Positions 29,470 through 37,716 of a stretch of DNA of 45,872 bases are shown here, one piece after another. The stretch's first letter is position 1, and every line of letters starts with the position of its first letter. The stretch covers positions 1 through 45,872 of the forward strand of contig JAAYPW010000081.1 of NCBI GenBank assembly GCA_012519615.1, written 5' to 3'. The position numbers and the translations under genes are program-made. Under the pieces are notes generated by a model. That model had not been told where the DNA came from. It did no database searches and saw only the letters and a list, made by a program, of their open reading frames with translations. This stretch comes from Fusobacteriota bacterium. GTDB lineage: Bacteria; Fusobacteriota; Fusobacteriia; Fusobacteriales; JAAYPW01.

Positions 29470-29957
29470 TCTACAGAAAAAAGGGTATATTTTTATACTA
29501 ATATTTTTTATTTTGGAAGTTTTATTAAATAGTTTTTATTTTAGTTTTTTTATATTTATAACTTCTCTTATATTTTTAATAGTGTATTTAATGATGGCAG
29601 AAGTTAAAATTAAATAAATATTAAAAAAAATGGCGAATAATTAATTTAGTTACTTTAATAATAAATTATGGAATAATATAGTGAATATATTTTGGAATAG
29701 ATTTGCAAAAGGTAATATTAATTATGCAAAAAAAATAAAATTATTGGGATTAATTTTAGGTGCATTAGTAAGTCATTTTTATATTATGTATTTAATGATG
29801 AAATAATTATTATTTTATAGATTTTATTTTAGTAATATTATAATTATTGTGTTTATTCTAATGGTATTAGGTATAATTGCAAAATCAAATCTAATAAAAA
29901 GATATGGAAAAGATAAATATAATATAGAAATTAAGTTAAAATTTCAAAATATCTAAA
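29441..29957 (+). pseudogene. Decayed or fragmented small membrane-protein locus
   Basis: One frame carries MEIFFNYIAILQKKGYIFILIFFILEVLLNSFYFSFFIFITSLIFLIVYLMMAEVKIK* (29441-29617), then VNIFWNRFAKGNINYAKKIKLLGLILGALVSHFYIMYLMMK* (29681-29806), then LLFYRFYFSNIIIIVFILMVLGIIAKSNLIKRYGKDKYNIEIKLKFQNI*. Confidence 0.45.
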
Positions 29958-30117
29958 CTTTAGGTATATTGAAAATTATATTTAAAGAAAACGGTCACCA
30001 TATTTTACTAATAATAGAATTATTATAAATTATTCAAGTACATTCATTAGCATTATTAATGAAATAGATAGATAAATTTTAAAAAATTAAAATAGAAAAT
30101 TAGGAGTGAAAATTAAA

Positions 30118-30492
30118 ATGGAAAAAGAAGTTTTAGAAAATTATCATAATGGATATAATTGTGCACAATCAATTTTAAAAGCATATGCGAAAGAAAATAA
30201 TATTGATGAAAAACTGATACTTAAAATGGCAACTGGACTTGGTTCAGGAATGTTTTCAAAAGAAACTTGTGGTGCTGTAAGTGCTGCTATTATGATAATG
30301 GGATTAAAACATACAAATGACGACCCTCTAGATAGAAATAATACAAGAGAAGTTTTTAAAAGAATAAAACAGTTTGAAAAAGAGTTTAAAGAGGAAAATA
30401 GTTCATTTAATTGTTTTGAATTGAAAACAAGATATAAAGTAGATTGCAATAATATTATTAGAAAAACTGCTTGTTTATTACAAAATGACTAA
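30118..30492 (+). CDS. C_GCAxxG_C_C family redox-type protein
   Basis: NYHNGYNCAQSILKAYAKE...ATGLGSGMFSKETCGAVSAAIMIMG...CFELKTRYKVDCNNIIRKTA. The start may be 30106, 30112 or 30118. Confidence 0.85.
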   Translation: MEKEVLENYHNGYNCAQSILKAYAKENNIDEKLILKMATGLGSGMFSKETCGAVSAAIMIMGLKHTNDDPLDRNNTREVFKRIKQFEKEFKEENSSFNCFELKTRYKVDCNNIIRKTACLLQND

Positions 30493-30514
30493 GAGTTGTA
30501 AAAAAGGGGAAAAA

Positions 30515-30793
30515 ATGATAAAAAAATATCATGAAGCAATAAAAACTTTGGATTTAAATAATAAATTTACAATTAAAACTCTAAAAGAACATTATAAAGA
30601 AAAAATTAAAGAAAATCATCCAGATTTAAGTAAAAATACAGCTGATGGTAAAACAATTCAAAATATAAAAGAAGCATATGAATTACTACTTGATTATATT
30701 GAGCATTACGAATTTTCTTTTAATGAAAGTGATATTAAATTAAAACCCGAAGATTATATAAAACAAAAATTTGAAAATGAGTGGAAAATATAG
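30515..30793 (+). CDS. Small J-domain (DnaJ-like) protein
   Basis: LKEHYKEKIKENHPDLSKNTADGKTIQNIKEAYELLLDYI carries the HPD motif; SD AAGGGG before ATG 30515. Confidence 0.8.
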   Translation: MIKKYHEAIKTLDLNNKFTIKTLKEHYKEKIKENHPDLSKNTADGKTIQNIKEAYELLLDYIEHYEFSFNESDIKLKPEDYIKQKFENEWKI

Positions 30794-30814
30794 TAAGAAA
30801 GGTGATGTTTTATA

Positions 30815-31654
30815 ATGAAAATTGCGATATTAAGTGGAAAAGGTGGAACAGGAAAGACCACAATATCAACAAATTTATTTCATATTGCAGAAAACTTTAC
30901 TTTATTTGATACAGATATCGAAGAACCAAATACTCATATTTTTTTAAAAGGTGATATACTCGATGAAAGTGATATCCACACTTATTACCCTGTTGTTAAT
31001 GAAAAATGTAATCTTTGTGGTAAATGTGGTGATTTATGTAAATTTAATGCAATAATCCCTGCAAAAAGTAAAGTTATAGTTTTTAAAGAGAGTTGCCATT
31101 TTTGTGGTGGGTGTAAAATTGTATGTGCTCAAAATGCAATTGAATATGAAAAAAGAGAGATTGGAAAAATTTATAAAAAATCTTATTCTGATAAAGAATA
31201 CTATTATGGTAAGTTAAATATTGGTGAATTATCTGGTGTAGGGATAATATCTAATTTAAATAGTATACGTGATAATTATGAAAATACCATTACAGATTGT
31301 CCGCCGGGGACATCATGTTCTACTGTTGAAGCTCTAATGGGTGTTAATTATGCTATTTTAGTTACAGAACCAACCCCTTTTGGCGTTAGTGATATGAAAA
31401 TGGTAGTTGAATTATTAAAAAAATTAAAAATAAAGTTTGATGTGATTATTAATAAAGCTTGTTTAGGTGATGATGAGATATATAAATATTGCAAATCAGA
31501 AAATATTGAAATAATTGGAGAGCTACCATTTAACAAAGAGATAGCAAAATTAAATTCTAATGGTAAATTAATTACAAATGATAAAAAATATTATAATATT
31601 TTTAAAAAAATTCTTATGAAAATAGAAAATAAAGGTAGTGTTGTAAATGTCTAG
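30815..31654 (+). CDS. MinD-superfamily P-loop ATPase with inserted 2x[4Fe-4S] ferredoxin domain (first copy)
   Basis: IAILSGKGGTGKTTIST; CNLCGKCGDLCKFNAI; CHFCGGCKIVCAQNAI; DCPPGTSC. Confidence 0.93.
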   Translation: MKIAILSGKGGTGKTTISTNLFHIAENFTLFDTDIEEPNTHIFLKGDILDESDIHTYYPVVNEKCNLCGKCGDLCKFNAIIPAKSKVIVFKESCHFCGGCKIVCAQNAIEYEKREIGKIYKKSYSDKEYYYGKLNIGELSGVGIISNLNSIRDNYENTITDCPPGTSCSTVEALMGVNYAILVTEPTPFGVSDMKMVVELLKKLKIKFDVIINKACLGDDEIYKYCKSENIEIIGELPFNKEIAKLNSNGKLITNDKKYYNIFKKILMKIENKGSVVNV

Positions 31655-32513
31655 ATTAAATGAGATAGTAGTAATATCAGGAAAAGGTGGAACAGGGAAA
31701 ACAACATTAACAGCATCGATTATCCCATATCTTGGTAACTGTGTAATTGCTGATTGTGATGTGGATGCACCTGATTTAGATATATTGTTTGAAAAAAAAT
31801 TAATTTCACATAAAGAGTTCAGTGGTTCAAATAAAGCATATATTAATAATGAAACATGTATAAAATGTAATAAATGTATTGAAAATTGTAAATTTAATGC
31901 AATTTCAGATAACTATATTATAAACGAAATGAGATGTGAAGGTTGTACAGTTTGTGAATATATATGTCCTGTTGACGCAATATCGATGTATAAAGCAAAA
32001 ACAGGTGAACTATATATATCAGAAACAGTGTATGGGGAGATTGTCCATGCAAAATTAAATCCTGGCGAGGAGACTTCTGGAAGATTAATATCAGAAGTTA
32101 GGAAAAAATCGAAAGAGATTGCAAAGAATAATAGTATAAATAATATTATTATAGATGGTGCACCAGGTGTAGCTTGTAACGTAATATCATCTATTACCGG
32201 TGTTACTAAGGTAATAATTGTGACAGAACCAACAATGTCAGGGATACATGATTTAAAAAGAGTATATGAATTAACAAGTAAATTTAGATTGGAAGTGGAA
32301 GTTGTTATTAACAAATATGATCTTTCAATAGAAAAATCAACTGAAATAGAAAAATATTGTATGGAAAATAAGATTAAATTGGAATTAAAAATCGCATTTA
32401 ATGAAAATATCGTAAAAGCAATAACAAAAAAACAGATACCATCAATATATTTAAAAAATTGGTTTATGGAATTAGGATTTGACAAATGGTGTGATAGTCT
32501 CGTAAATAAATAG
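31647..32513 (+). CDS. MinD-superfamily P-loop ATPase with inserted 2x[4Fe-4S] ferredoxin domain (second copy)
   Basis: IVVISGKGGTGKTTLTA; CIKCNKCIENCKFNAI; CEGCTVCEYICPVDAI; DGAPGVAC. Confidence 0.93.
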   Translation: MSRLNEIVVISGKGGTGKTTLTASIIPYLGNCVIADCDVDAPDLDILFEKKLISHKEFSGSNKAYINNETCIKCNKCIENCKFNAISDNYIINEMRCEGCTVCEYICPVDAISMYKAKTGELYISETVYGEIVHAKLNPGEETSGRLISEVRKKSKEIAKNNSINNIIIDGAPGVACNVISSITGVTKVIIVTEPTMSGIHDLKRVYELTSKFRLEVEVVINKYDLSIEKSTEIEKYCMENKIKLELKIAFNENIVKAITKKQIPSIYLKNWFMELGFDKWCDSLVNK

Positions 32514-32520
32514 ATTATAA

Positions 32521-32566
32521 TATAAAATATTAGGGGGTAGAGAATTCTATCCCCTAATATTTTATA
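32521..32566 (+). terminator. Long-stem terminator after the MinD-ferredoxin pair
   Basis: TATAAAATATTAGGGG (32521-32536) / CCCCTAATATTTTATA (32551-32566), 16-bp perfect outer stem. Confidence 0.8.
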
Positions 32567-32659
32567 TTAAATATATAAATTTAAATAAATATATTGAGTT
32601 TTATAGAAATATAGAGTAAAATATAGTATGACATATATTATTAGAAAGGAGTGGTATTT

Positions 32660-34198
32660 TTGAAAACAGTGATAAGAGTTATTTTGTTAATTATTTTATT
32701 TTTAACTAATTATGACTTTTTAAAATCTGATTTTGTAAAAGACAATATTAAAGAAATAAACTATGAAATAAGCAAAGTATTTGATGATAGCTTTAATTCT
32801 TTAATGCAAAATCAGTATTCTCCAATTGTAGAAGAGGTAGAGGAGAGTTGTTCCTTTACAAAAAGATATTTAGGAGTTATGTTAGTATTAAGTTCAGTGT
32901 TCTTATTTATATTTATATTTATGTATTATGAAGTGAAAAGACGAAAAAGAGAGATAGAATATAAGCTTATGCGTGAAAATGAATTAAATAAAAAAATTGA
33001 GGAGATTAAAACATTAAATGAGGAATTAAGTGAGTTAAATAAAACATTAAAAGAGGAAAAAGAGCGTTCCGAATCAGTAAGTGAACTAAAATCAATTTTT
33101 GTATCAAATATGAGTCATGAAATTAGAACACCATTAAATGGGATTGTTGGAGTTATTGATTTTTTAAAAGATTCTAAGCTAGATGAAGAGCAAAAGGAGT
33201 TAATTGATTTATTAGAGATTTCATCTAAAAACTTAATGCAGATTATAAATGATATTTTAGATTTAGCAAAAATCGAAACAGGAAAAATATGTTTAATTGA
33301 ATCAAATTTTCGTCTTACAGATGTAGTTAATTCAAGTCTGAAAATAATTGAAAGTTTAATTATTAGTGATAAAAAAAATATAATAATAAAAAAAGATATT
33401 GAGGGATTATTTTCAGATTATGTAAAAGGTGATAAAATAAAGATTGAGCAAATTCTTGTAAACTTATTAAGCAATGCATATAAATTTACAGAATTTGGGG
33501 AAATACTTCTAAAATTGGAGCTTCTATCAAAAACAAATGATCAAATTTTAGTAAAATTTACTATAAAAGATACTGGTATTGGTATAGATGAAAGTATTAT
33601 ACCTAAAATAAAAAACCGTTTTGTACAAGAAGATAATAATCTTGAAAAAAAATATAAAGGAACAGGACTAGGACTGGCTATTGTTACAGAACTTATCGAA
33701 TTATTGGGAGGATCAATAAATATAAATAGTAAAACGAATATGGGAACAGAAGTAAGTTTTGAATTAAAATTTAAAAATGTTGATGAACACATATATATCG
33801 ATAACATTGATAATGAATTTAAAATAAGAGAGAGTACTAAAATTTTAATTGTTGAAGATAATGCTATAAATAGAAATATAATAAAAAAAGGTTTGAGTAA
33901 ATATAGTATTAGAATAGATATTGCAGAGGACGGTGTCGTAGCAAAACAATTATTTGATAATAATAAATACGATATTATTTTACTAGATATACAATTACCA
34001 GATATAAGTGGTTATGATGTGTGTAAATACATAAGACTTTATGATAAAGATGTAAAAATAATTGCTGTAACTGCATATGCAAATAAGGATTCCAAAGAAA
34101 AAGCGTTAAATGTAGGTATGAATGAATATATTACAAAACCATTTAAAATGAAGGAATTATTAGAAAAGATAGAAAAAGTATTAAATAGAGAAAAATAA
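32660..34198 (+). CDS. Hybrid sensor histidine kinase (TM, HisKA, HATPase, REC)
   Basis: FVSNMSHEIRTPLNGIVGVIDFL, LVNLLSNAYKFTE, KGTGLGLAIVTELIELLGG, ILIVEDNAINRNI, ILLDIQLPDISG, YITKPFK. Start probably TTG 32660; the track start is 32651. Confidence 0.92.
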   Translation: MKTVIRVILLIILFLTNYDFLKSDFVKDNIKEINYEISKVFDDSFNSLMQNQYSPIVEEVEESCSFTKRYLGVMLVLSSVFLFIFIFMYYEVKRRKREIEYKLMRENELNKKIEEIKTLNEELSELNKTLKEEKERSESVSELKSIFVSNMSHEIRTPLNGIVGVIDFLKDSKLDEEQKELIDLLEISSKNLMQIINDILDLAKIETGKICLIESNFRLTDVVNSSLKIIESLIISDKKNIIIKKDIEGLFSDYVKGDKIKIEQILVNLLSNAYKFTEFGEILLKLELLSKTNDQILVKFTIKDTGIGIDESIIPKIKNRFVQEDNNLEKKYKGTGLGLAIVTELIELLGGSININSKTNMGTEVSFELKFKNVDEHIYIDNIDNEFKIRESTKILIVEDNAINRNIIKKGLSKYSIRIDIAEDGVVAKQLFDNNKYDIILLDIQLPDISGYDVCKYIRLYDKDVKIIAVTAYANKDSKEKALNVGMNEYITKPFKMKELLEKIEKVLNREK

Positions 34199-34304
34199 AT
34201 TTAAAAAAATTAAAAAAGGTATTAAAAAAAAATGAAAAGTATGTTATAATTAAAAGAATATATTTTTAAATAATATGAATAAAAATATCGAAAGGAGCAA
34301 TTTT

Positions 34305-35141
34305 ATGTTTGATGTAAAGAGCTTGGAAAAAAAGGCAATTGAAATTAGAAAAATGATTGTTGATATGATATGTGCTGCAAATTCAGGACATCCTGGCGGA
34401 TCATTATCTGCAGTAGATATACTTGTATCGCTTTATTATGGAGGCGTTTTAAATGTTGATCCCAAAAACTCTAAAGATGAAAATAGAGATAGATTCGTAT
34501 TAAGTAAAGGGCATTCTGCTCCAGCTTTATATGCAGTTTTAGGAGATAAAGGTTTTTTTGATAAAAATATATTAAATACACTTAGAAAATACGGCTCACC
34601 TTTACAAGGTCACCCTGATATGAATAAAGTGGCAGGAATAGATGCTTCAACAGGTTCTTTAGGTCAAGGATTGTCAATTGCATGTGGAATGGCTATATCA
34701 GCTAAAATATATAAAAATGATTATCGAGTACATACTATTCTGGGCGATGGTGAGTTGCAAGAGGGTCAAATATGGGAAGCTATGATGACAGCAGCACACT
34801 ATAAATTAGATAATTTAGTAGCTGTAGTTGATAATAATAATCTACAAATAGATGGAAATGTAGATAAAGTTATGGGAATTGAGCCACTAGATGAAAAGTT
34901 TAAATCTTTTGGATGGGAAGTAATTAAAATAGATGGTCATAATATTAAAGAGATTCTAGAAGCTTTTGAAACAGCTAAAACAATAAAAAATAAACCTACA
35001 GTTATAATAGCAAATACAATAAAAGGTAAAGGAGTATCTTTTATGGAGAATGTTTGTGGTTTTCATGGTGTTGCTCCAACTTGTGAAGAAAAAGAGAAAG
35101 CATTTTCAGAATTAAATGTTTGTTTAGGAAAATATTGTTAA
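34305..35141 (+). CDS. Transketolase, N-terminal subunit (TPP-binding)
   Basis: AANSGHPGGSLSAVDILVSLYYGG, SKGHSAPALYAVL, LGDGELQEGQIWEAMM. SD AAAGGAG precedes ATG 34305. Confidence 0.93.
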   Translation: MFDVKSLEKKAIEIRKMIVDMICAANSGHPGGSLSAVDILVSLYYGGVLNVDPKNSKDENRDRFVLSKGHSAPALYAVLGDKGFFDKNILNTLRKYGSPLQGHPDMNKVAGIDASTGSLGQGLSIACGMAISAKIYKNDYRVHTILGDGELQEGQIWEAMMTAAHYKLDNLVAVVDNNNLQIDGNVDKVMGIEPLDEKFKSFGWEVIKIDGHNIKEILEAFETAKTIKNKPTVIIANTIKGKGVSFMENVCGFHGVAPTCEEKEKAFSELNVCLGKYC

Positions 35142-35150
35142 TAAAAAATA

Positions 35151-35195
35151 AGGAGGTGAAAAATCGTTGTTTGTTTAACAACGATTATAATATAT
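35151..35195 (+). promoter_or_regulatory. Hairpin-bridged translation initiation region of the transketolase C-subunit
   Basis: AGGAGGTGA (35151-35159); perfect 10-bp stem AATCGTTGTT (35162-35171) / AACAACGATT (35177-35186), loop TGTTT; 9 nt to ATG 35196. Confidence 0.7.
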
Positions 35196-36122
35196 ATGGA
35201 AGAAAAAGCAACAAGAATAGCTTATGGAGAAACATTGGCTTCATTAGGTGAGACAAATCCTAATATAGTTGTATTAGATGCTGATTTATCGGGATCGACA
35301 AAAACATCAGTTTTTGCAAAAAAATTCCCAGAAAGATTTATAAATGTAGGTATTGCTGAACAAGATTTAATGGGTACAGCAGCTGGAATTGCTTCTACAG
35401 GTAAAATTGTGTTTGTATCAACATTTGCAATGTTTGCAGCAGGTAGAGCATATGAACAAATAAGAAATACAATAGCGTATTCTAAATTTAATGTAAAAAT
35501 TTGCCCTAGTCATGCTGGAATTTCAGTAGGTGAAGATGGAGCGTCGCATCAAGCTATTGAGGATATTGCTTTAATGAGAGTTATACCAGAAATGAAAGTA
35601 TTATGTCCTGCTGATGCTATAGAAACAAAAAAAATGTTAGAAAAAGCGATAGAATATAATGGACCTGTATATATTAGACTTGCAAGACTTGCAACACCAA
35701 TTATATTTGATGAAAATTATAATTTTGAAATAGGCAAAATCAGTACACTTAGAGAAGGAAATGATGTAACAATTGCAGCAATGGGAATGCTTGTAGGGGA
35801 AGCAATAGAAGCGTCTAAAATTTTAGAAAAAGAAGGTATAAAAGCAAGAGTTTTAAATGTGTCTACAATAAAACCTCTGGATAAAGAAACAATACTAAAA
35901 GCAGCAAAAGAAACTAAATTTATAGTAACTGCAGAAGAACACTCAGTTATTGGTGGATTAGGAAGTGCAATTTCTGAGTTTTTATCTGAAGAATATCCTA
36001 CAAACGTTTATAAAATTGGTATTTATGATAGATTTGGTGAAAGTGGAACTGGTAAAGAATTATTAGAAAAATTTGGACTTAAAGCAAAGGATATAGTTGC
36101 AAAAGTTAAAGAAAAACTCTAA
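35196..36122 (+). CDS. Transketolase, C-terminal subunit
   Basis: MEEKATRIAYGETLASLGE...VVLDADLSGSTKTSVFAKKFPERFINVGIAEQDLMGTAAGIA. Confidence 0.93.
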   Translation: MEEKATRIAYGETLASLGETNPNIVVLDADLSGSTKTSVFAKKFPERFINVGIAEQDLMGTAAGIASTGKIVFVSTFAMFAAGRAYEQIRNTIAYSKFNVKICPSHAGISVGEDGASHQAIEDIALMRVIPEMKVLCPADAIETKKMLEKAIEYNGPVYIRLARLATPIIFDENYNFEIGKISTLREGNDVTIAAMGMLVGEAIEASKILEKEGIKARVLNVSTIKPLDKETILKAAKETKFIVTAEEHSVIGGLGSAISEFLSEEYPTNVYKIGIYDRFGESGTGKELLEKFGLKAKDIVAKVKEKL

Positions 36123-36149
36123 TAAAAGGCGGCTTATGTCGCCTTTTAT
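36123..36149 (+). terminator. Hairpin/terminator after the transketolase C-subunit
   Basis: TAAAAGGCG gcttatgt CGCCTTTTA. Confidence 0.65.
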
Positions 36150-36192
36150 AACTAGTTATAAAAATATTGTAGTGGTTGAGGGGCTGGAAAAT

Positions 36193-36855
36193 ATGATTGA
36201 ATTTTCTAATGTAATAAGGATTGGAAAAAGAGATAAAAAAATAATTTTAAATAATATAAACTTTAAAATAGATAAAGGTGAATTTGTTTATTTAGTAGGT
36301 GCATCGGGTTCTGGAAAAAGTACAATATTTAAATTGATATATAGAGATATAAGGGCTACAAAAGGAAAAGTACTTATTAAGGGAACAGATATTACTAAAC
36401 TAAGAAATAGAGCAGTTGCTTTTTTAAGAAGAAAAATAGGGGTTGCTTTTCAGGATTTTCAATTAATAGAAACAAGAACTGTATATAAAAATATTTCATA
36501 TTCTTTAGAAATCATTGGCAAATCTAGAAAAGAAATTGATGAAAGAATCGAAGAAATATTAAAATTTATTGATATGGAAAATAAAAAATTTGAAATTGTA
36601 TCAGAATTGTCAATAGGGGAAAAACAAAGGATTTCAATTGCACGTGCTATAATTAATAATCCTGATATTTTACTATGTGATGAAATAACAGCTAATTTAA
36701 ATGAGGAGATTAAAAAAAACATATTAATGTTATTATTTAAATTAAAAGATATAGGAACAACAATTATTTTTGCTACACATGATAAAGAGTTAATAAAAGA
36801 TTTTCCGCAACGCATAATTGAATTAGATGAGGGAGTTGTGGTATATGATGATTAA
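36193..36855 (+). CDS. ftsE: Cell-division ABC transporter ATPase FtsE
   Basis: MIEFSNVIRIGKRDKKIILNNINFKIDKGEFVYLVGASGSGKSTIFKLIYRD...LLCDEITANLNEE; followed by ftsX. ORF-track start 36097 lies before the terminator hairpin. Confidence 0.88.
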   Translation: MIEFSNVIRIGKRDKKIILNNINFKIDKGEFVYLVGASGSGKSTIFKLIYRDIRATKGKVLIKGTDITKLRNRAVAFLRRKIGVAFQDFQLIETRTVYKNISYSLEIIGKSRKEIDERIEEILKFIDMENKKFEIVSELSIGEKQRISIARAIINNPDILLCDEITANLNEEIKKNILMLLFKLKDIGTTIIFATHDKELIKDFPQRIIELDEGVVVYDD

Positions 36856-37714
36856 AATATTAGAAGAGGTGCGAGAAAATATAAAAAATGATAAGAATCT
36901 TTTTTATTATTCTCTTGTTACAATGATTATTATTTTTTTTATATTTAATTTTTTTTGTATGATGGCTTTAAATTTACTTAAATTTAATGAATATTTAAAA
37001 TCAAATATGCAATTAAAAATCTATATAGAAAAAAACACAACAAAAGAAGAAAATTTATATTTAGAGAAAAAACTATTAAAATATGATGAAATTATAAAAA
37101 CAAAATATGTTTCAAAAGACATTGCATTAGAAGATTTATCAAAAAATTTAGATTTAAATTTTGATTATACAGATAATCCATTACCAGATGCTATTTTTGT
37201 AAGGATAAAAGAAAATACTGATATAGATAAACTAATTAAAATTATAAAAACTGAAAAAAAAGTAGAAAGTGTTGAAGTAAAAAATGAATTCTTAAATAAA
37301 ATTAAAAGATTAAATAAGGCATTAAATAAAGTAACTATATATATTTCGTTTATCGTATTAGGTTCAATATTTATTTTAATATTCAATCTTATTCAATCAA
37401 CAATATTAATTCGTAAAAAAGATATAAAAATTATGGCATTAGTAGGAGCAACTAGACTTTATATTGAAATGCCATTTATAATAGAATCTATTATAGTTGT
37501 TATTTTAGCTTCATTAATCTCTACAGCTGTATTTATCCCAATATATAACATTTTAAGAGAAAGTGCAAAAGTTGTTGCACCATTTGTATCAATGGCTTCA
37601 TGGCAAGAAGTTATAATTCCTACTATAATACTTGTATCTGTTACGGGTATACTGATTAGTGTATTATCAACAGTTATAACTATGAAAATAAATTTAAAAT
37701 TATATGGTGAATAG
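36845..37714 (+). CDS. ftsX: Cell-division protein FtsX
   Basis: N-terminal TM, LKIYIEKNTTKEENLYLEKKL...NPLPDAIFVRIKE, three C-terminal TMs; overlaps ftsE. Confidence 0.9.
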   Translation: MMIKILEEVRENIKNDKNLFYYSLVTMIIIFFIFNFFCMMALNLLKFNEYLKSNMQLKIYIEKNTTKEENLYLEKKLLKYDEIIKTKYVSKDIALEDLSKNLDLNFDYTDNPLPDAIFVRIKENTDIDKLIKIIKTEKKVESVEVKNEFLNKIKRLNKALNKVTIYISFIVLGSIFILIFNLIQSTILIRKKDIKIMALVGATRLYIEMPFIIESIIVVILASLISTAVFIPIYNILRESAKVVAPFVSMASWQEVIIPTIILVSVTGILISVLSTVITMKINLKLYGE

Positions 37715-37716
37715 TT

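Noticed and set aside
29481-29530. Possible fourth copy of the dispersed repeat (GGGTATATTTTTATACTAATATTTT)
   Set aside because: Only about 15-20 nt of AT-rich similarity, and it lies within the hydrophobic ORF; likely chance.
31913-32485. 190-aa minus-strand ORF
   Set aside because: It is antisense to the second MinD-ferredoxin gene; it has the Ile/Phe/Ser-rich composition typical of reverse-strand reading in AT-rich genes and no recognisable motif.
35167-35178. TTG TTT GTT TAA as an annotated gene
   Set aside because: Too short to call; kept only as a hypothesis within the hairpin-leader finding.
36459-36815. 118-aa minus-strand ORF
   Set aside because: Antisense shadow of ftsE with no recognisable motif.
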